Shown piece after piece: positions 1 through 6,804 of a stretch of DNA of 22,772 bases. The notes beneath the pieces were generated by a model. That model was not told the origin of the DNA. It did no database searches and saw only the letters and a list, made by a program, of their open reading frames with translations. Source of the stretch: Nitrospirota bacterium (GTDB taxonomy: Bacteria; Nitrospirota; Thermodesulfovibrionia; UBA6902); assembly GCA_024277515.1 (NCBI GenBank), contig JAJRVB010000114.1, forward strand, positions 1-22,772. The letters are read 5' to 3'. The stretch's first letter is position 1, and each line of letters starts with the position of its first letter. Made by a program: the position numbers and the translations under genes.

Positions 1-118
1 AGCTCTCGCCGTTGCGGTCGGTGCATGGCTGTTTTTCCTCTGGTCCGTGAGGAGCGGTCAGTATGATGACGTGGAAGGGCCCAAATACAGGATGCTTGAT
101 GATGAGGAAGAAGAATAG
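1..118 (+). CDS. ccoS: cbb3-type cytochrome oxidase assembly protein CcoS (C-terminal part)
   Basis: The reading frame enters from the left edge (first full codon at base 2) and ends with TAG at 116-118, giving 38 visible residues. They show the end of a transmembrane helix (AWLFFLWSVRSGQYDD), then an acidic tail ending DDEEEE. The pattern FLWSVRSGQYDDVEGP is the CcoS signature. CcoS is a small one-helix inner-membrane protein needed for maturation of cbb3-type cytochrome c oxidase, together with the copper P-type ATPase CcoI. The rest of the cco cluster presumably lies to the left of the window. A cbb3 oxidase implies high-affinity O2 respiration or scavenging, which fits the oxygen-defence genes further right. 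Confidence 0.85.
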   Translation, partial: ALAVAVGAWLFFLWSVRSGQYDDVEGPKYRMLDDEEEE

Positions 119-190
119 AGATTCTATATCCGGGTTACGGATTTTGTATTTTAAGATAACAGCACTATACTATACCTAAGAACGGCTATC

Positions 191-244
191 AGCCACGGAT
201 TTGCACAGATTAACGACGATTTTCTATCAGTGTTTATCTGTGGC
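191..244. repeat. Degenerate intergenic inverted repeat (GCCACGGAT type)
   Basis: Arms at about 191-211 and 224-244 are imperfect inverted copies. Both carry the GCCAC-x-GAT core and a second CAC-x-GAT block. The motif family (GCCAC..GAT....TCTGTGGC) recurs as intergenic palindromes in many environmental bacterial genomes. It lies in the gap between ccoS and the HDOD gene; no gene was seen in 119-299. Confidence 0.5.
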
Positions 245-299
245 CATATGCTTTTTATAGGTTAAGGGAGGTATGGTCTGTCTTTATGGTTTGCAGCAG

Positions 300-1136
300 C
301 TACAAATCTTGCGTATAATTAAATGTTTTTTTGACTATTTCTTCCACACTGCTTTCTTCCAGGCCGAGTTCTTCCACACATTTCTTTACAAGGAATTTTG
401 TATCATCGATTGTGTCGTTGTCCTTAAGGTATGAAGCGAGTCGTACGGCACGACCTGCGCCAACAGTATCCCCGGTCCCATGGTGCCCGGATATTGCCTT
501 AATAATGTACTCCGGCATCTCCCACTTTTCCGCCATCAGGGCGCCAACGGATTGATGATCGAAACCAAAGGCGTCCCTTTCGAGAGCATCCAGACCAAGA
601 CCTTCTTCTGCATTCCATCGATCAAGGACTGCACAATATTCTTCTTTTTTAATGCCGGCTATGAATGGAACAGCCATGTCCTGCAGCAGTCCCGCAGAAA
701 ACGCCTCTGCTTTTGTTGCAGGGTCTGTATGCTCAGCAAGCAGTCTCGCAAGAGCAGCACGTCTGTTTGAAGCGCCCCAGAACTGCTTTATATCAAAACA
801 CCGGATTTTGAGATCAGGCATTACATCTTTAATGGCTACTGTCAGAATGAGGGATTCAAGTCGTGAAGCGCCTAACAGGTTGACGGCATGCTGGATATTA
901 TTGACCTTTGCGACAAAACCGAAAGCTGCTGAATTAACCGTCCTCAATATCCTGACATGGATCCCCGGATCACTCTGGAGCTGAACGGAAATCTCATCAA
1001 TAGACGATTAAGGGTCCCTGAGCATGCTCAACACATTCATGACTGTCGAAGGAAAACTGGGCAGTTCATAATTGCCGAGCAGTGACTCAAGTTCTTTGTT
1101 ACTCTCTTTTTTATCTTTCCTCAAAAATTTAAACAT
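300..1136 (-). pseudogene. HDOD domain protein, interrupted by an in-frame TAA
   Basis: Read through, this is a 278-residue HDOD (HD-related output domain) protein, normally a signalling or regulatory protein. Residues 1-42 start MFKFLRKDKKESNKELES and contain the typical HDOD opening ELPSFPSTVMNVLSMLRDP. Codon 43 (1008-1010) is TAA. The same frame continues immediately with SSIDEISVQLQSDPG and RTVNSAAFGF, which fits the family with no missing residues. Single-base changes from CAA, GAA or AAA would create the stop. The start is 10 nt after the stop of the channel gene upstream (1147), so the two genes probably form one operon. The SD is weak. A nonsense mutation, an assembly error, or reinitiation at 947 (MRTVNSAAF) are all possible. 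UAA cannot be selenocysteine. Confidence 0.8.
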
Positions 1137-1146
1137 GACGTATTTT

Positions 1147-2163
1147 TTAATCCGCCCTTCGGGCAATTTTGTTGCTGAATATGGATAACAGTCCACCCAG
1201 CATGATATACCCTGCCATGACCTCCAGCATTGCCGTGATTTGCCCTGCAGCGGATGTCGGCACGATGTCGCCATATCCGAGTGTGGTAAGAGTAACAACA
1301 CTATAATATAGAGGTGAAAGAAATGTCGGATGATCGCCGTAATCAACCCCTACAAGTGAATAGATCCAGGCAAACAGGCCGGCCAGTATTATGATCCAGA
1401 GACACCACCGGGTGATACTCCGTCCGCAATCGCTTGTAATCCACCATAGATGATACAGTATCCTGGATGTCCGGCTGCTATTCCGGAATTCCTTGAGATA
1501 ATTCTGATCGCTGATGAATCTGCGCATTTGATATGCCCCGGCAAAATTAATGTCCCTCATGTCTACGCCGATCCACTGCGCCTTCTCATAATCTTTAATC
1601 AGACGGATTCGGGAACGCTGCATGTCAGCATTATGAAAGATTGCTCCGTTCACATTGCAGAGGGAGAGGTCAGCCTCTCTCAGGTCAGCTTCTGTGAGAT
1701 CTGCCTTTGAAAGGTTTGCTTCCCTTAATCGTGCATTTTGCATCCGTGCACAGCGCAGGTCTGTGCCTTCCATTTCCGCTTTAGTGAGTGTTGCGCCCTG
1801 AAGATTGGCATTAAAGAGACGGGTCTTGTGCAGGCATGCCATTCCGAGTCCGCATTGCGGGGCCTCTACGTCTTCCATGCCGGCTGCTGTAAGGTCCGCG
1901 CCGGTAAGGTCTGCGCCGGTAAGGTTTGCCCTGGTGAGCTGCGCAGCATGCAGCTTTGCCTTGAACAACCGGGCCCCTGACAGATTGACATCCGTCAAAT
2001 TTGCCATGGAAAGGTCTGCCATTGACAGATCCGCCCCGCTAAGGTCTTCACCTGCGAGAGAAACCCCCCGCAGGTCGAGCGAGCCTGCCCGTCCTTCCTT
2101 GATGAGTTGTACTATTTCCTTTTTGGCTATGGTAGTTTCTGATTGTAACACTGTATCTGACAT
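1147..2163 (-). CDS. Pentapeptide-repeat protein fused to a two-helix potassium-channel-like domain
   Basis: The protein has 338 residues if it starts at MSDTVLQSE (ATG at 2163). A TTG at 2208 would add 15 residues. Neither start has a convincing SD. The N-terminal ~200 residues are A(D/N)LxX pentapeptide repeats (for example EDLSGADLSMADLSMANL), which should form a right-handed quadrilateral beta-helix. The C-terminal ~110 residues contain a membrane helix (WCLWIIILAGLFAWIYSLVG), a pore loop with the selectivity filter TLGYGD, and a second helix (AMLEVMAGYIMLGGLLSIF). This is the TM-P-TM layout of bacterial ion channels. The soluble repeat domain is probably cytoplasmic, but its ligand is unknown. 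The HDOD gene follows directly. Tetramerisation and K+ selectivity are inferred from the filter only. Confidence 0.85.
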   Translation of the reverse strand: MSDTVLQSETTIAKKEIVQLIKEGRAGSLDLRGVSLAGEDLSGADLSMADLSMANLTDVNLSGARLFKAKLHAAQLTRANLTGADLTGADLTAAGMEDVEAPQCGLGMACLHKTRLFNANLQGATLTKAEMEGTDLRCARMQNARLREANLSKADLTEADLREADLSLCNVNGAIFHNADMQRSRIRLIKDYEKAQWIGVDMRDINFAGAYQMRRFISDQNYLKEFRNSSRTSRILYHLWWITSDCGRSITRWCLWIIILAGLFAWIYSLVGVDYGDHPTFLSPLYYSVVTLTTLGYGDIVPTSAAGQITAMLEVMAGYIMLGGLLSIFSNKIARRAD

Positions 2164-2343
2164 TGTGATATATTGCAGATGACCCGATATGATCATCATA
2201 CGTGTCAATGCTACATATTGTTTCGGCGTAATTGTACCCGGACTTGAATGTGAAGCGGAATAATATCTGATCGATGAACGGAAACACCCCTATGTAGTAC
2301 TTTGAGGTACGCTGGATCTGCCCGGCCTATAGAGATAATACAT

Positions 2344-2377
2344 AAAAAAAGGTGTCTCAATCGCTGAGACACCTTTT
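2344..2377 (-). terminator. Rho-independent terminator after the PEP-CTERM gene
   Basis: A perfect 9-bp stem GGTGTCTCA/TGAGACACC (2351-2359 and 2365-2373) has a 5-nt loop. It is flanked by A7 on the left and T4 on the right. On the minus strand it is followed by a run of seven T, so it should stop transcription from the gene at 2403-2966. Confidence 0.85.
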
Positions 2378-2402
2378 GATATAACTCTTAATTTTTAAGA
2401 TG

Positions 2403-2966
2403 TTAAGCTTTTTTGCGGAAACGCCTGTATCCCATTGTTGCTGCGCCGATTATGAAAAGCGTTGAACTCACCGGCTCCGGGACTACAGAAGGAGTAAAGC
2501 CGACCCCAAACGGCTGTTGATTGGCGGTATTATCGGTATATACCTCAAAGGTAACTGTCTCACCACTATATACCGGGTTGGAATAATAATAAAGGTCCAT
2601 ATTTTTTGTGCTTTTATTCCATGAATCGAGTGACCCCGGAGTTTTTGTGGGATTGCAATCTGTTCCTGTCTTTGCCCATGAACAGGTGCCGTCCACAAAA
2701 GTTACCTGTGAGGAGTAGCCTCCAAAATCAAATAGTGAAAAATGAAAATCTCCCCATGCCACACCGGAATTGTTTGTGACCGTAAGTGAAATATACCCTT
2801 TCCATGGATCATTATCATAGTTCTCGACTATTTGTTGATTGAGGTCGGTAAAAGTCAAATCGATATATTCAATATCAGCCTGTGCAGGAACCGCGACCCC
2901 CAGGATCAGAATGCTTATTGCACACACAAACAAACTCAGAAAACAGCTCTTTTTCCCTTTTAACAT
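2403..2966 (-). CDS. PEP-CTERM sorting domain protein
   Basis: 187 residues. The ATG at 2966 is preceded by AGGAGG at good spacing. It has an N-terminal signal peptide (KGKKSCFLSLFVCAISIL, cleavage likely after PAQA). A beta-rich middle is full of N, T, Y and D (for example KGYISLTVTNNSGVAWG). The C-terminal sorting signal is VPEP, a short hydrophobic helix (STLFIIGAATMGY) and the basic tail RRFRKKA. PEP-CTERM signals are recognised by exosortase (EpsH/XrtA) in bacteria that make exopolysaccharide, so the mature protein is probably exported and processed at the outer surface. The middle domain was not assigned to a family. One terminator follows it, and it appears to be a single-gene unit. 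Two cysteines (CSW, DCN) may form a disulfide. Confidence 0.85.
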   Translation of the reverse strand: MLKGKKSCFLSLFVCAISILILGVAVPAQADIEYIDLTFTDLNQQIVENYDNDPWKGYISLTVTNNSGVAWGDFHFSLFDFGGYSSQVTFVDGTCSWAKTGTDCNPTKTPGSLDSWNKSTKNMDLYYYSNPVYSGETVTFEVYTDNTANQQPFGVGFTPSVVPEPVSSTLFIIGAATMGYRRFRKKA

Positions 2967-3347
2967 AAATTTCCTCCTGTGAAATATGTAAAATGTTTTA
3001 GTGCTTTGTTAATACTGAATACAGTCCTAGAATAATTACAATCTCTTAGGAATAAGGATAATATATATAACAGGTGGAGTCAATTAAAAAATATTTATAG
3101 GGGCTATAAATGTTTAATATAGGCGTAGTTGCGCAATTATCCAGCTAAAAGCAGGACTCTTAGGGAAAAGGTGGGAACTTTTAAGTTGTAAGAATCGAGA
3201 TGCAATATGGATGCCAGTTGCCAGCAATGTTATTGGCTGTTTATTGCTAATCTTATCAGTGAGTTACAGGGGAGTCCGTTTTCAGGTGATGTGACATTGC
3301 ACACTTCTTTTGTCACACATTTGGGACAACGCCCGGTATTGAAGGAA
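2967..3347. other. Intergenic region, AT-rich, no gene seen
   Basis: This 380-base gap separates the PEP-CTERM gene from the rubrerythrin terminator hairpin. It contains the SD of the PEP-CTERM gene next to 2967 and AT-rich stretches (3055-3115) that probably carry its promoter. A small palindrome, TTGCGCAA, lies near 3131. The short plus-strand frame beginning at 3207 overlaps the rubrerythrin gene antisense and has no protein-like features. Confidence 0.5.
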
Positions 3348-3373
3348 CGGGCCGGAGTTTCTGCTCCGGCCCG
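3348..3373 (-). terminator. Strong GC-rich hairpin after rubrerythrin
   Basis: A 10-bp perfect stem CGGGCCGGAG/CTCCGGCCCG has a 6-nt loop. It lies 5 nt beyond the rubrerythrin stop codon on the minus strand. The tract after it is only weakly T-rich, so it may act as a terminator or as a 3' stabilising structure. Confidence 0.65.
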
Positions 3374-3378
3374 GAAAA

Positions 3379-3957
3379 TTAATAATTCTCGCACATCAGT
3401 TCGTAATGTGACTGGGGATGCGCGCATGCAGGGCATTCAGCTGGTGCTTCTTCACCTTCATGTATATAGCCGCAGTTTCTGCATTTCCACTTTACAGTCG
3501 AGTCTTTTTTGAATACCTTGCCTTCTGTTACATTAGCAAGCAGTTTTCTGTATCGCTTTTCGTGCTCCTCCTCTACCTCGGCAATCTCTTTAAACAAATC
3601 AGCCACTGCCCCAAAACCTTCTTCCCTTGCCGTATTTTCCGCATCTTTGTAAAGCGTTGTCCATTCAAGATGTTCTCCGGCTGCTGATGCTTCAAGGTTG
3701 GCTGCTGTATCGCCGATAACTCCGGCCGGGTACGCTGCCGTAATCTCTAACTCTCCGCCTTCCAGAAAATTGAAAAACCTCTTGGCATGCTCTTTTTCAT
3801 TCTCCGCTGTCTCAAGAAATATGGCCGCAATCTGTTCATAGCCGGCCTTCTTTGCAACAGAAGCAAAATATGTATAGCGGTTCCTTGCCTGTGACTCCCC
3901 GGCAAAGCTTGCCAGAAGATTCTTTTCCGTCTCTGTTCCCTTAATTGATTTTCCCAA
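3379..3957 (-). CDS. rbr: Rubrerythrin
   Basis: 192 residues, the usual length. A GAGGAG SD precedes the ATG. The N-terminal ferritin-like four-helix domain (about 1-145) shows the diiron ligands in the FAGESQARNRY, ENEKEHAKRF and EVEEEHEKRYR motifs. The C-terminal rubredoxin-like domain has CRNCGYIHEG and CPACAHPQSHYE, giving one Fe(Cys)4 site. Rubrerythrin reduces hydrogen peroxide to water in the cytoplasm of anaerobes, using electrons from rubredoxin. The rubredoxin gene lies immediately upstream (94-nt gap), and a TATAAT -10-like element lies in the gap, so rubrerythrin may have its own promoter as well as readthrough. Confidence 0.95.
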   Translation of the reverse strand: MGKSIKGTETEKNLLASFAGESQARNRYTYFASVAKKAGYEQIAAIFLETAENEKEHAKRFFNFLEGGELEITAAYPAGVIGDTAANLEASAAGEHLEWTTLYKDAENTAREEGFGAVADLFKEIAEVEEEHEKRYRKLLANVTEGKVFKKDSTVKWKCRNCGYIHEGEEAPAECPACAHPQSHYELMCENY

Positions 3958-3980
3958 TGTTCATGTCCTCCTCATTTTTA

Positions 3981-4007
3981 TTGTGAAACTTGCACAAAAA
4001 CATTATA
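3981..4007 (-). promoter_or_regulatory. Candidate rubrerythrin promoter -10 with inverted repeat
   Basis: On the minus strand TATAAT (4002-4007) is followed by the inverted repeat TTGTG-N7-CACAA (3981-3997), which lies about where transcription would start. The arms resemble CRP/FNR-family (HcpR-like TTGTGA) half sites, but the spacer is one base short of the usual form. The -35 is poor. A regulator-bound repressor site is an inference. Confidence 0.35.
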
Positions 4008-4050
4008 TCTGATCCTTTAAATAAAGTGCGAAATGCAAGTGTCCATTCCT

Positions 4051-4209
4051 TTATTCAACCTTGGTAAAGATATCCTTGCCTGCCTGGCACTGGGGACAGA
4101 GCCAGTCATCCGGCAGGTCCTCAAAAGCGGTCCCAGGTTCAATCCCCTGTTCGTAATCTCCTTCTGCCGGGTCATACACATAGCCGCATGGGCATTCATA
4201 CTTATCCAT
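4051..4209 (-). CDS. rub: Rubredoxin
   Basis: 52 residues from an ATG with a GGAGAAAG SD. The sequence carries the rubredoxin hallmarks GYVYDPAEGD, PGTAFEDLPDDWLCP and AGKDIF. It is a small cytoplasmic electron carrier with one Fe(Cys)4 centre; likely partners here are rubrerythrin, superoxide reductase and the flavodiiron protein. The first ligand pair reads E-C-P-C-G (C-x-C) rather than the common C-x-x-C-G, and the second pair is the normal C-P-Q-C. The 5' leader (4210-4260) contains the palindrome AATAATTATT and a GC-rich imperfect hairpin. Rubrerythrin follows downstream. Confidence 0.92.
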   Translation of the reverse strand: MDKYECPCGYVYDPAEGDYEQGIEPGTAFEDLPDDWLCPQCQAGKDIFTKVE

Positions 4210-4319
4210 ATTCTTTCTCCTTTTTTTAATAATTATTGTTGCCCCGCCTTTTCCGGGGTGGGGAGTCTTAAAGTACCAAAGACAACTTTATAAATTTACA
4301 TTTTCTATGTCCGTATTGC

Positions 4320-4335
4320 TATGATATAAATCATA
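4320..4335. promoter_or_regulatory. FNR-like palindrome between divergent rubredoxin and CDGSH genes
   Basis: TATGAT-ATAA-ATCATA is a perfect 6-bp inverted repeat with a 4-nt spacer. It resembles the FNR/DNR consensus TTGAT-N4-ATCAA with the outer base changed in both arms. It lies between the divergently transcribed rubredoxin (-) and CDGSH (+) genes, so it could control both. Binding is an inference. Confidence 0.4.
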
Positions 4336-4346
4336 AGAACTCATTT

Positions 4347-4371
4347 GCAATAGCTGTATTTTTCTTATTGC
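4347..4371 (+). promoter_or_regulatory. Small hairpin with T-run in front of the CDGSH gene
   Basis: GCAATA (4347-4352) pairs with TATTGC (4366-4371) across a 13-nt loop and is followed by ATTTTTT, then the SD at 4383-4390. It could be a weak attenuator, but the stem is short and AT-rich. Confidence 0.25.
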
Positions 4372-4394
4372 ATTTTTTGGGTAAAGGAGGAAGC

Positions 4395-4619
4395 TTGAGT
4401 AAAAGGATGCCTGTAATAAAAGAGCTTGAACCAGGGACCTATTTCTGGTGCAGGTGCGGAAGGACGGGGAACCAGCCATACTGTGACGGTTCTCATGAAG
4501 GCACACAGATCAGGCCGCTCGAGTTCAGGGTAAAGCAGAAGAAAAAGTTGGCACTCTGCAACTGTCAGAAGACCCGGAATGCGCCCCTCTGCGACGGGAC
4601 TCACAAAAATATATCGTAA
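4395..4619 (+). CDS. CDGSH-type iron-sulfur protein (two motifs)
   Basis: 74 residues if it starts at the TTG (4395), which follows an AAAGGAGG SD by 4 nt. The ATG at 4407 would give 70 residues but has no SD. Two CDGSH motifs are visible: CRCGRTGNQPYCDGSH at about residues 19-34 and CNCQKTRNAPLCDGTH at about 54-69. Each should hold a [2Fe-2S] cluster with three Cys and one His. This matches small bacterial double-CDGSH proteins of unknown redox or Fe-S transfer role. It is the only plus-strand gene in the island and is divergent from rubredoxin. Confidence 0.9.
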   Translation: MSKRMPVIKELEPGTYFWCRCGRTGNQPYCDGSHEGTQIRPLEFRVKQKKKLALCNCQKTRNAPLCDGTHKNIS

Positions 4620-4693
4620 CAGGCGCCATAAAAGGCGGCAACTTTTGCTATTACTGTTTTTTTTGAGTACGGTTCAGCCTCATGCTTTCTGAT

Positions 4694-4819
4694 TCATTCC
4701 CCGATTAACTCCATTGGTTCGCCGCAGCATACCAGTTCTCCGCCTCCGGCCTTGGTGACGGTTACCTCATTGCCGCAGATATTGCATTTGTAATTTTCCC
4801 CTGTCTTTTTAACTCCCAT
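4694..4819 (-). CDS. Desulforedoxin-like small iron protein
   Basis: 41 residues from an ATG preceded by AAGGAGG. The ligand pattern is YKCNICGNEVTVTKAGGGELVCCGEPM, that is C-x2-C...C-C, as in desulforedoxin and the N-terminal domain of desulfoferrodoxin. It should bind one Fe(Cys)4 centre. No superoxide-reductase domain is attached; a separate SOR is encoded at 7433-7807. It is probably an electron carrier for that enzyme or another island protein. It lies 69 nt downstream of the ferritin-like gene on the same strand. Confidence 0.85.
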   Translation of the reverse strand: MGVKKTGENYKCNICGNEVTVTKAGGGELVCCGEPMELIGE

Positions 4820-4888
4820 TGCTGCCTCCTTTTCTCCGGTTAAAGTGTCTGGATCCCTTACTCGTGATTTTCAGCCGGTCAATCTTCT

Positions 4889-5374
4889 TTATCCTTCAAC
4901 AATGCTGTGTTCACTCCACATGAACCAGTTCCCCGTATCATTCAGAAAATTAAAGGTGTTGGAGAAGATATCATAGTGCTGCTGCTCCTCTTTTACCAGT
5001 CTTTCAAACAATCTTTTTTCTTTGTCCGTTTCAGCATCGGATGCAGCCTTCTCATAAAATGCCTTTCCTTCCTTTTCCATCTGCATTGCTATCCTGAAGG
5101 CCTCCAGTTCATCTGTCTGCGCTTCTACCTTTGCCATCATCTCATCTTTCATTTCTTCAAATATCGTCTTGATATTTTCTATGGGACTGCTCTCTTTTGT
5201 CGTAATATCAATCCCCTTGAAAATCTGAGAAAGCATCTCAAGGTGTCTTTTTTCGTCTTCGGTTACGGAAAGAAACATCTTCTTCCCTACCGGACTGCCT
5301 GTCTTGAGCGCAGCCTCTTTATAAAAGCTGATTGCATCCTTTTCCATATTAATGGCCAGTTCTATTGCATTCAT
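4889..5374 (-). CDS. Ferritin-like diiron protein (rubrerythrin superfamily, no rubredoxin domain)
   Basis: 161 residues. There are two repeats of a diiron helix pair: NMEKDAISFYKEA with EDEKRHLEML, and QMEKEGKAFYEKA with KEEQQHYDIF. Each provides a Glu and an E-x-x-H. This is the ferritin-like fold of short rubrerythrin relatives found in anaerobes; a role in peroxide removal or iron handling is inferred. The C-terminal rubredoxin domain of true rubrerythrin is absent, and the adjacent desulforedoxin-like gene could supply that function in trans. The start is 16 nt after the flavodiiron gene stop, with GGAG upstream, so the two are co-transcribed. Confidence 0.85.
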   Translation of the reverse strand: MNAIELAINMEKDAISFYKEAALKTGSPVGKKMFLSVTEDEKRHLEMLSQIFKGIDITTKESSPIENIKTIFEEMKDEMMAKVEAQTDELEAFRIAMQMEKEGKAFYEKAASDAETDKEKRLFERLVKEEQQHYDIFSNTFNFLNDTGNWFMWSEHSIVEG

Positions 5375-5390
5375 GATCTCCTCCGGTTCT

Positions 5391-6608
5391 CTATTTAAAC
5401 TGCTTGTGATACTCCTTTACTTTATTGGCAAAATCCTTTGCGAATTCGTAGCAGGCTGATTCATCCTCAAGGGAAGGCTTGTACAGCACCTGTATCCCCG
5501 GTTCAACTGTTTCGAGCTTCATTTTCTTAAACTCTTCATAGGCGCCCTTTACCGCGCCGCCGCCCCAGCCGTAACTGCCGAATGCTCCCATTATCCTGTT
5601 GGTGGGACGCAGGCCCCTCAGATGAGTGAGAAACTCGGCGACTGATGGAAACATGAGATTGTTCAGGGTAGGGCTCCCGACCAGACATCCACGGGATTTC
5701 CAGAATTCCTTTATGGCAACACTCATGGGAGTGGCCCTCAGCTTGATGACCTTGCAATTGACCCCTTCATCCTTGATCCCCTGCATTATAGGAATGGTCA
5801 TGCGTTCCGTACTGTGCCACATCGTGTCATAAATCAGTGTTACGGCCAGTTCAGACTTGCCGTCCGCAAGGTCGAGATATTTCTGTATAATGCCGCCGGG
5901 GTCATCCCGCCATATGACTCCATGGTCCGGGGCTATCATATCGATCTCAAGCCCGAGTTTCTGTACTTCTGCCAATTTTGATTTGATAAGCCTTCCAAAG
6001 GGCATGAGGATATTTGCGTAGTAATCCACAACGGCATCATCAAGCTCGTAGCGGGAACTGCTCCTGACGAAGTCGTCATCAAAGCGTGCCGCCGTTGCCA
6101 GGTGCTATCCAAAGGCGTCCTGGGATATTAAGAGTTTTACTTCCTTGATGTAGGTCATCATCGAGTCCGGCCAGTGGAGCATCGGGGTCTCGAGAAAAGT
6201 GAGGGTATATTTTCCGGTACTAAGTGTGTCCCCGGTTTTGACGATTTTAATATTCCACTTTGAAGTGTCAAAGTGTCTGTCAAGGCCTTTCAATCCTTTG
6301 CCGGTAATGTGTATTGTGGCATTCGGACAGAGAGCCATTATGCTGTCCAGGCTGCTTGAATGGTCCGGTTCGATGTGATTTATCACAATATTGACTATCT
6401 TTGACGGATCGGTCAGGTTTCTGATGTTTTTTACGGTATGTCTCGAAAAATCCTGTTTTACGGTATCGACCAGTGTGATCTGGTCGTCCATTATAAGATA
6501 ATTATTGTATGTAGTTCCGCTCGGTGTTACGTATCCATGAAAATCTCTTACCGCCCAGTCGATAGAGCCTACCCAGTAAATGTCCGGTTTGATTTCAACA
6601 GACTTCAT
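5391..6608 (-). pseudogene. fprA: Flavodiiron protein (FprA/ROO), interrupted by an in-frame TAG
   Basis: Read through, this is 405 residues, the normal length of an A-type flavodiiron protein that reduces O2 to water and/or NO to N2O with rubredoxin as donor. The N-terminal metallo-beta-lactamase-like domain has the diiron ligands H78-x-E80-x-D82-H83, H145 and D164. The C-terminal half has the later ligand His (APDHG) and a flavodoxin domain (IYDTMWHSTERM). Codon 168 (6105-6107) is TAG, directly after SQDAFG and before HLATAARFDDD. Family members normally have Gln there, so one CAG-to-TAG change explains it. The SD is GGAGG. The stop would remove the flavodoxin domain. It may be a real nonsense mutation, an error or a suppressed amber. 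Confidence 0.88.
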
Positions 6609-6704
6609 ACTTCCTCCATTTTTCTGATCAGTTATAAAGTGAATAAATTAGTGCTTGTGATTAAGACAATATATACTATTTCAGAAGACCTTTTCAAATT
6701 TGTT

Positions 6705-6786
6705 CCCCGGACTGAGCGGTTCATTTTTAATGATGTTCCGGACTGTTTCATATTTATAAATTATATGAGAACCGCCTGGTCCGGGG
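6705..6786. repeat. Long intergenic inverted repeat
   Basis: Arms 6705-6722 and 6769-6786 (18 nt each, starting CCCCGGAC and ending GCGGTTC) pair with three central mismatches around a 46-nt AT-rich spacer. The spacer holds a partial third copy (TTCCGGACTG at 6736-6745). It lies between the peroxiredoxin (stop at 6805) and the flavodiiron gene. No T-run follows on the minus strand, so it is not a classic terminator. It may be an mRNA processing or stability element or a small non-coding repeat. Confidence 0.6.
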
Positions 6787-6804
6787 ATTAATCACTGTTT
6801 TTTT

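Noticed and set aside
1805..2182. Plus-strand ORF of 125 codons rich in R, S and P
   Set aside because: It is the antisense shadow of the pentapeptide repeats, which create long open frames in other phases.
4017..4199. Minus-strand 60-residue ORF
   Set aside because: It is out of frame with rubredoxin (4051-4209), which has the recognisable motifs and SD.
4242..4264. GC-rich imperfect hairpin in the rubredoxin leader as a riboswitch
   Set aside because: Too short and too irregular to match a known riboswitch; left as a leader structure only.
6105..6107. TAG as pyrrolysine
   Set aside because: The family has Gln at this site and nothing in the window suggests a Pyl system; a CAG-to-TAG change is simpler.
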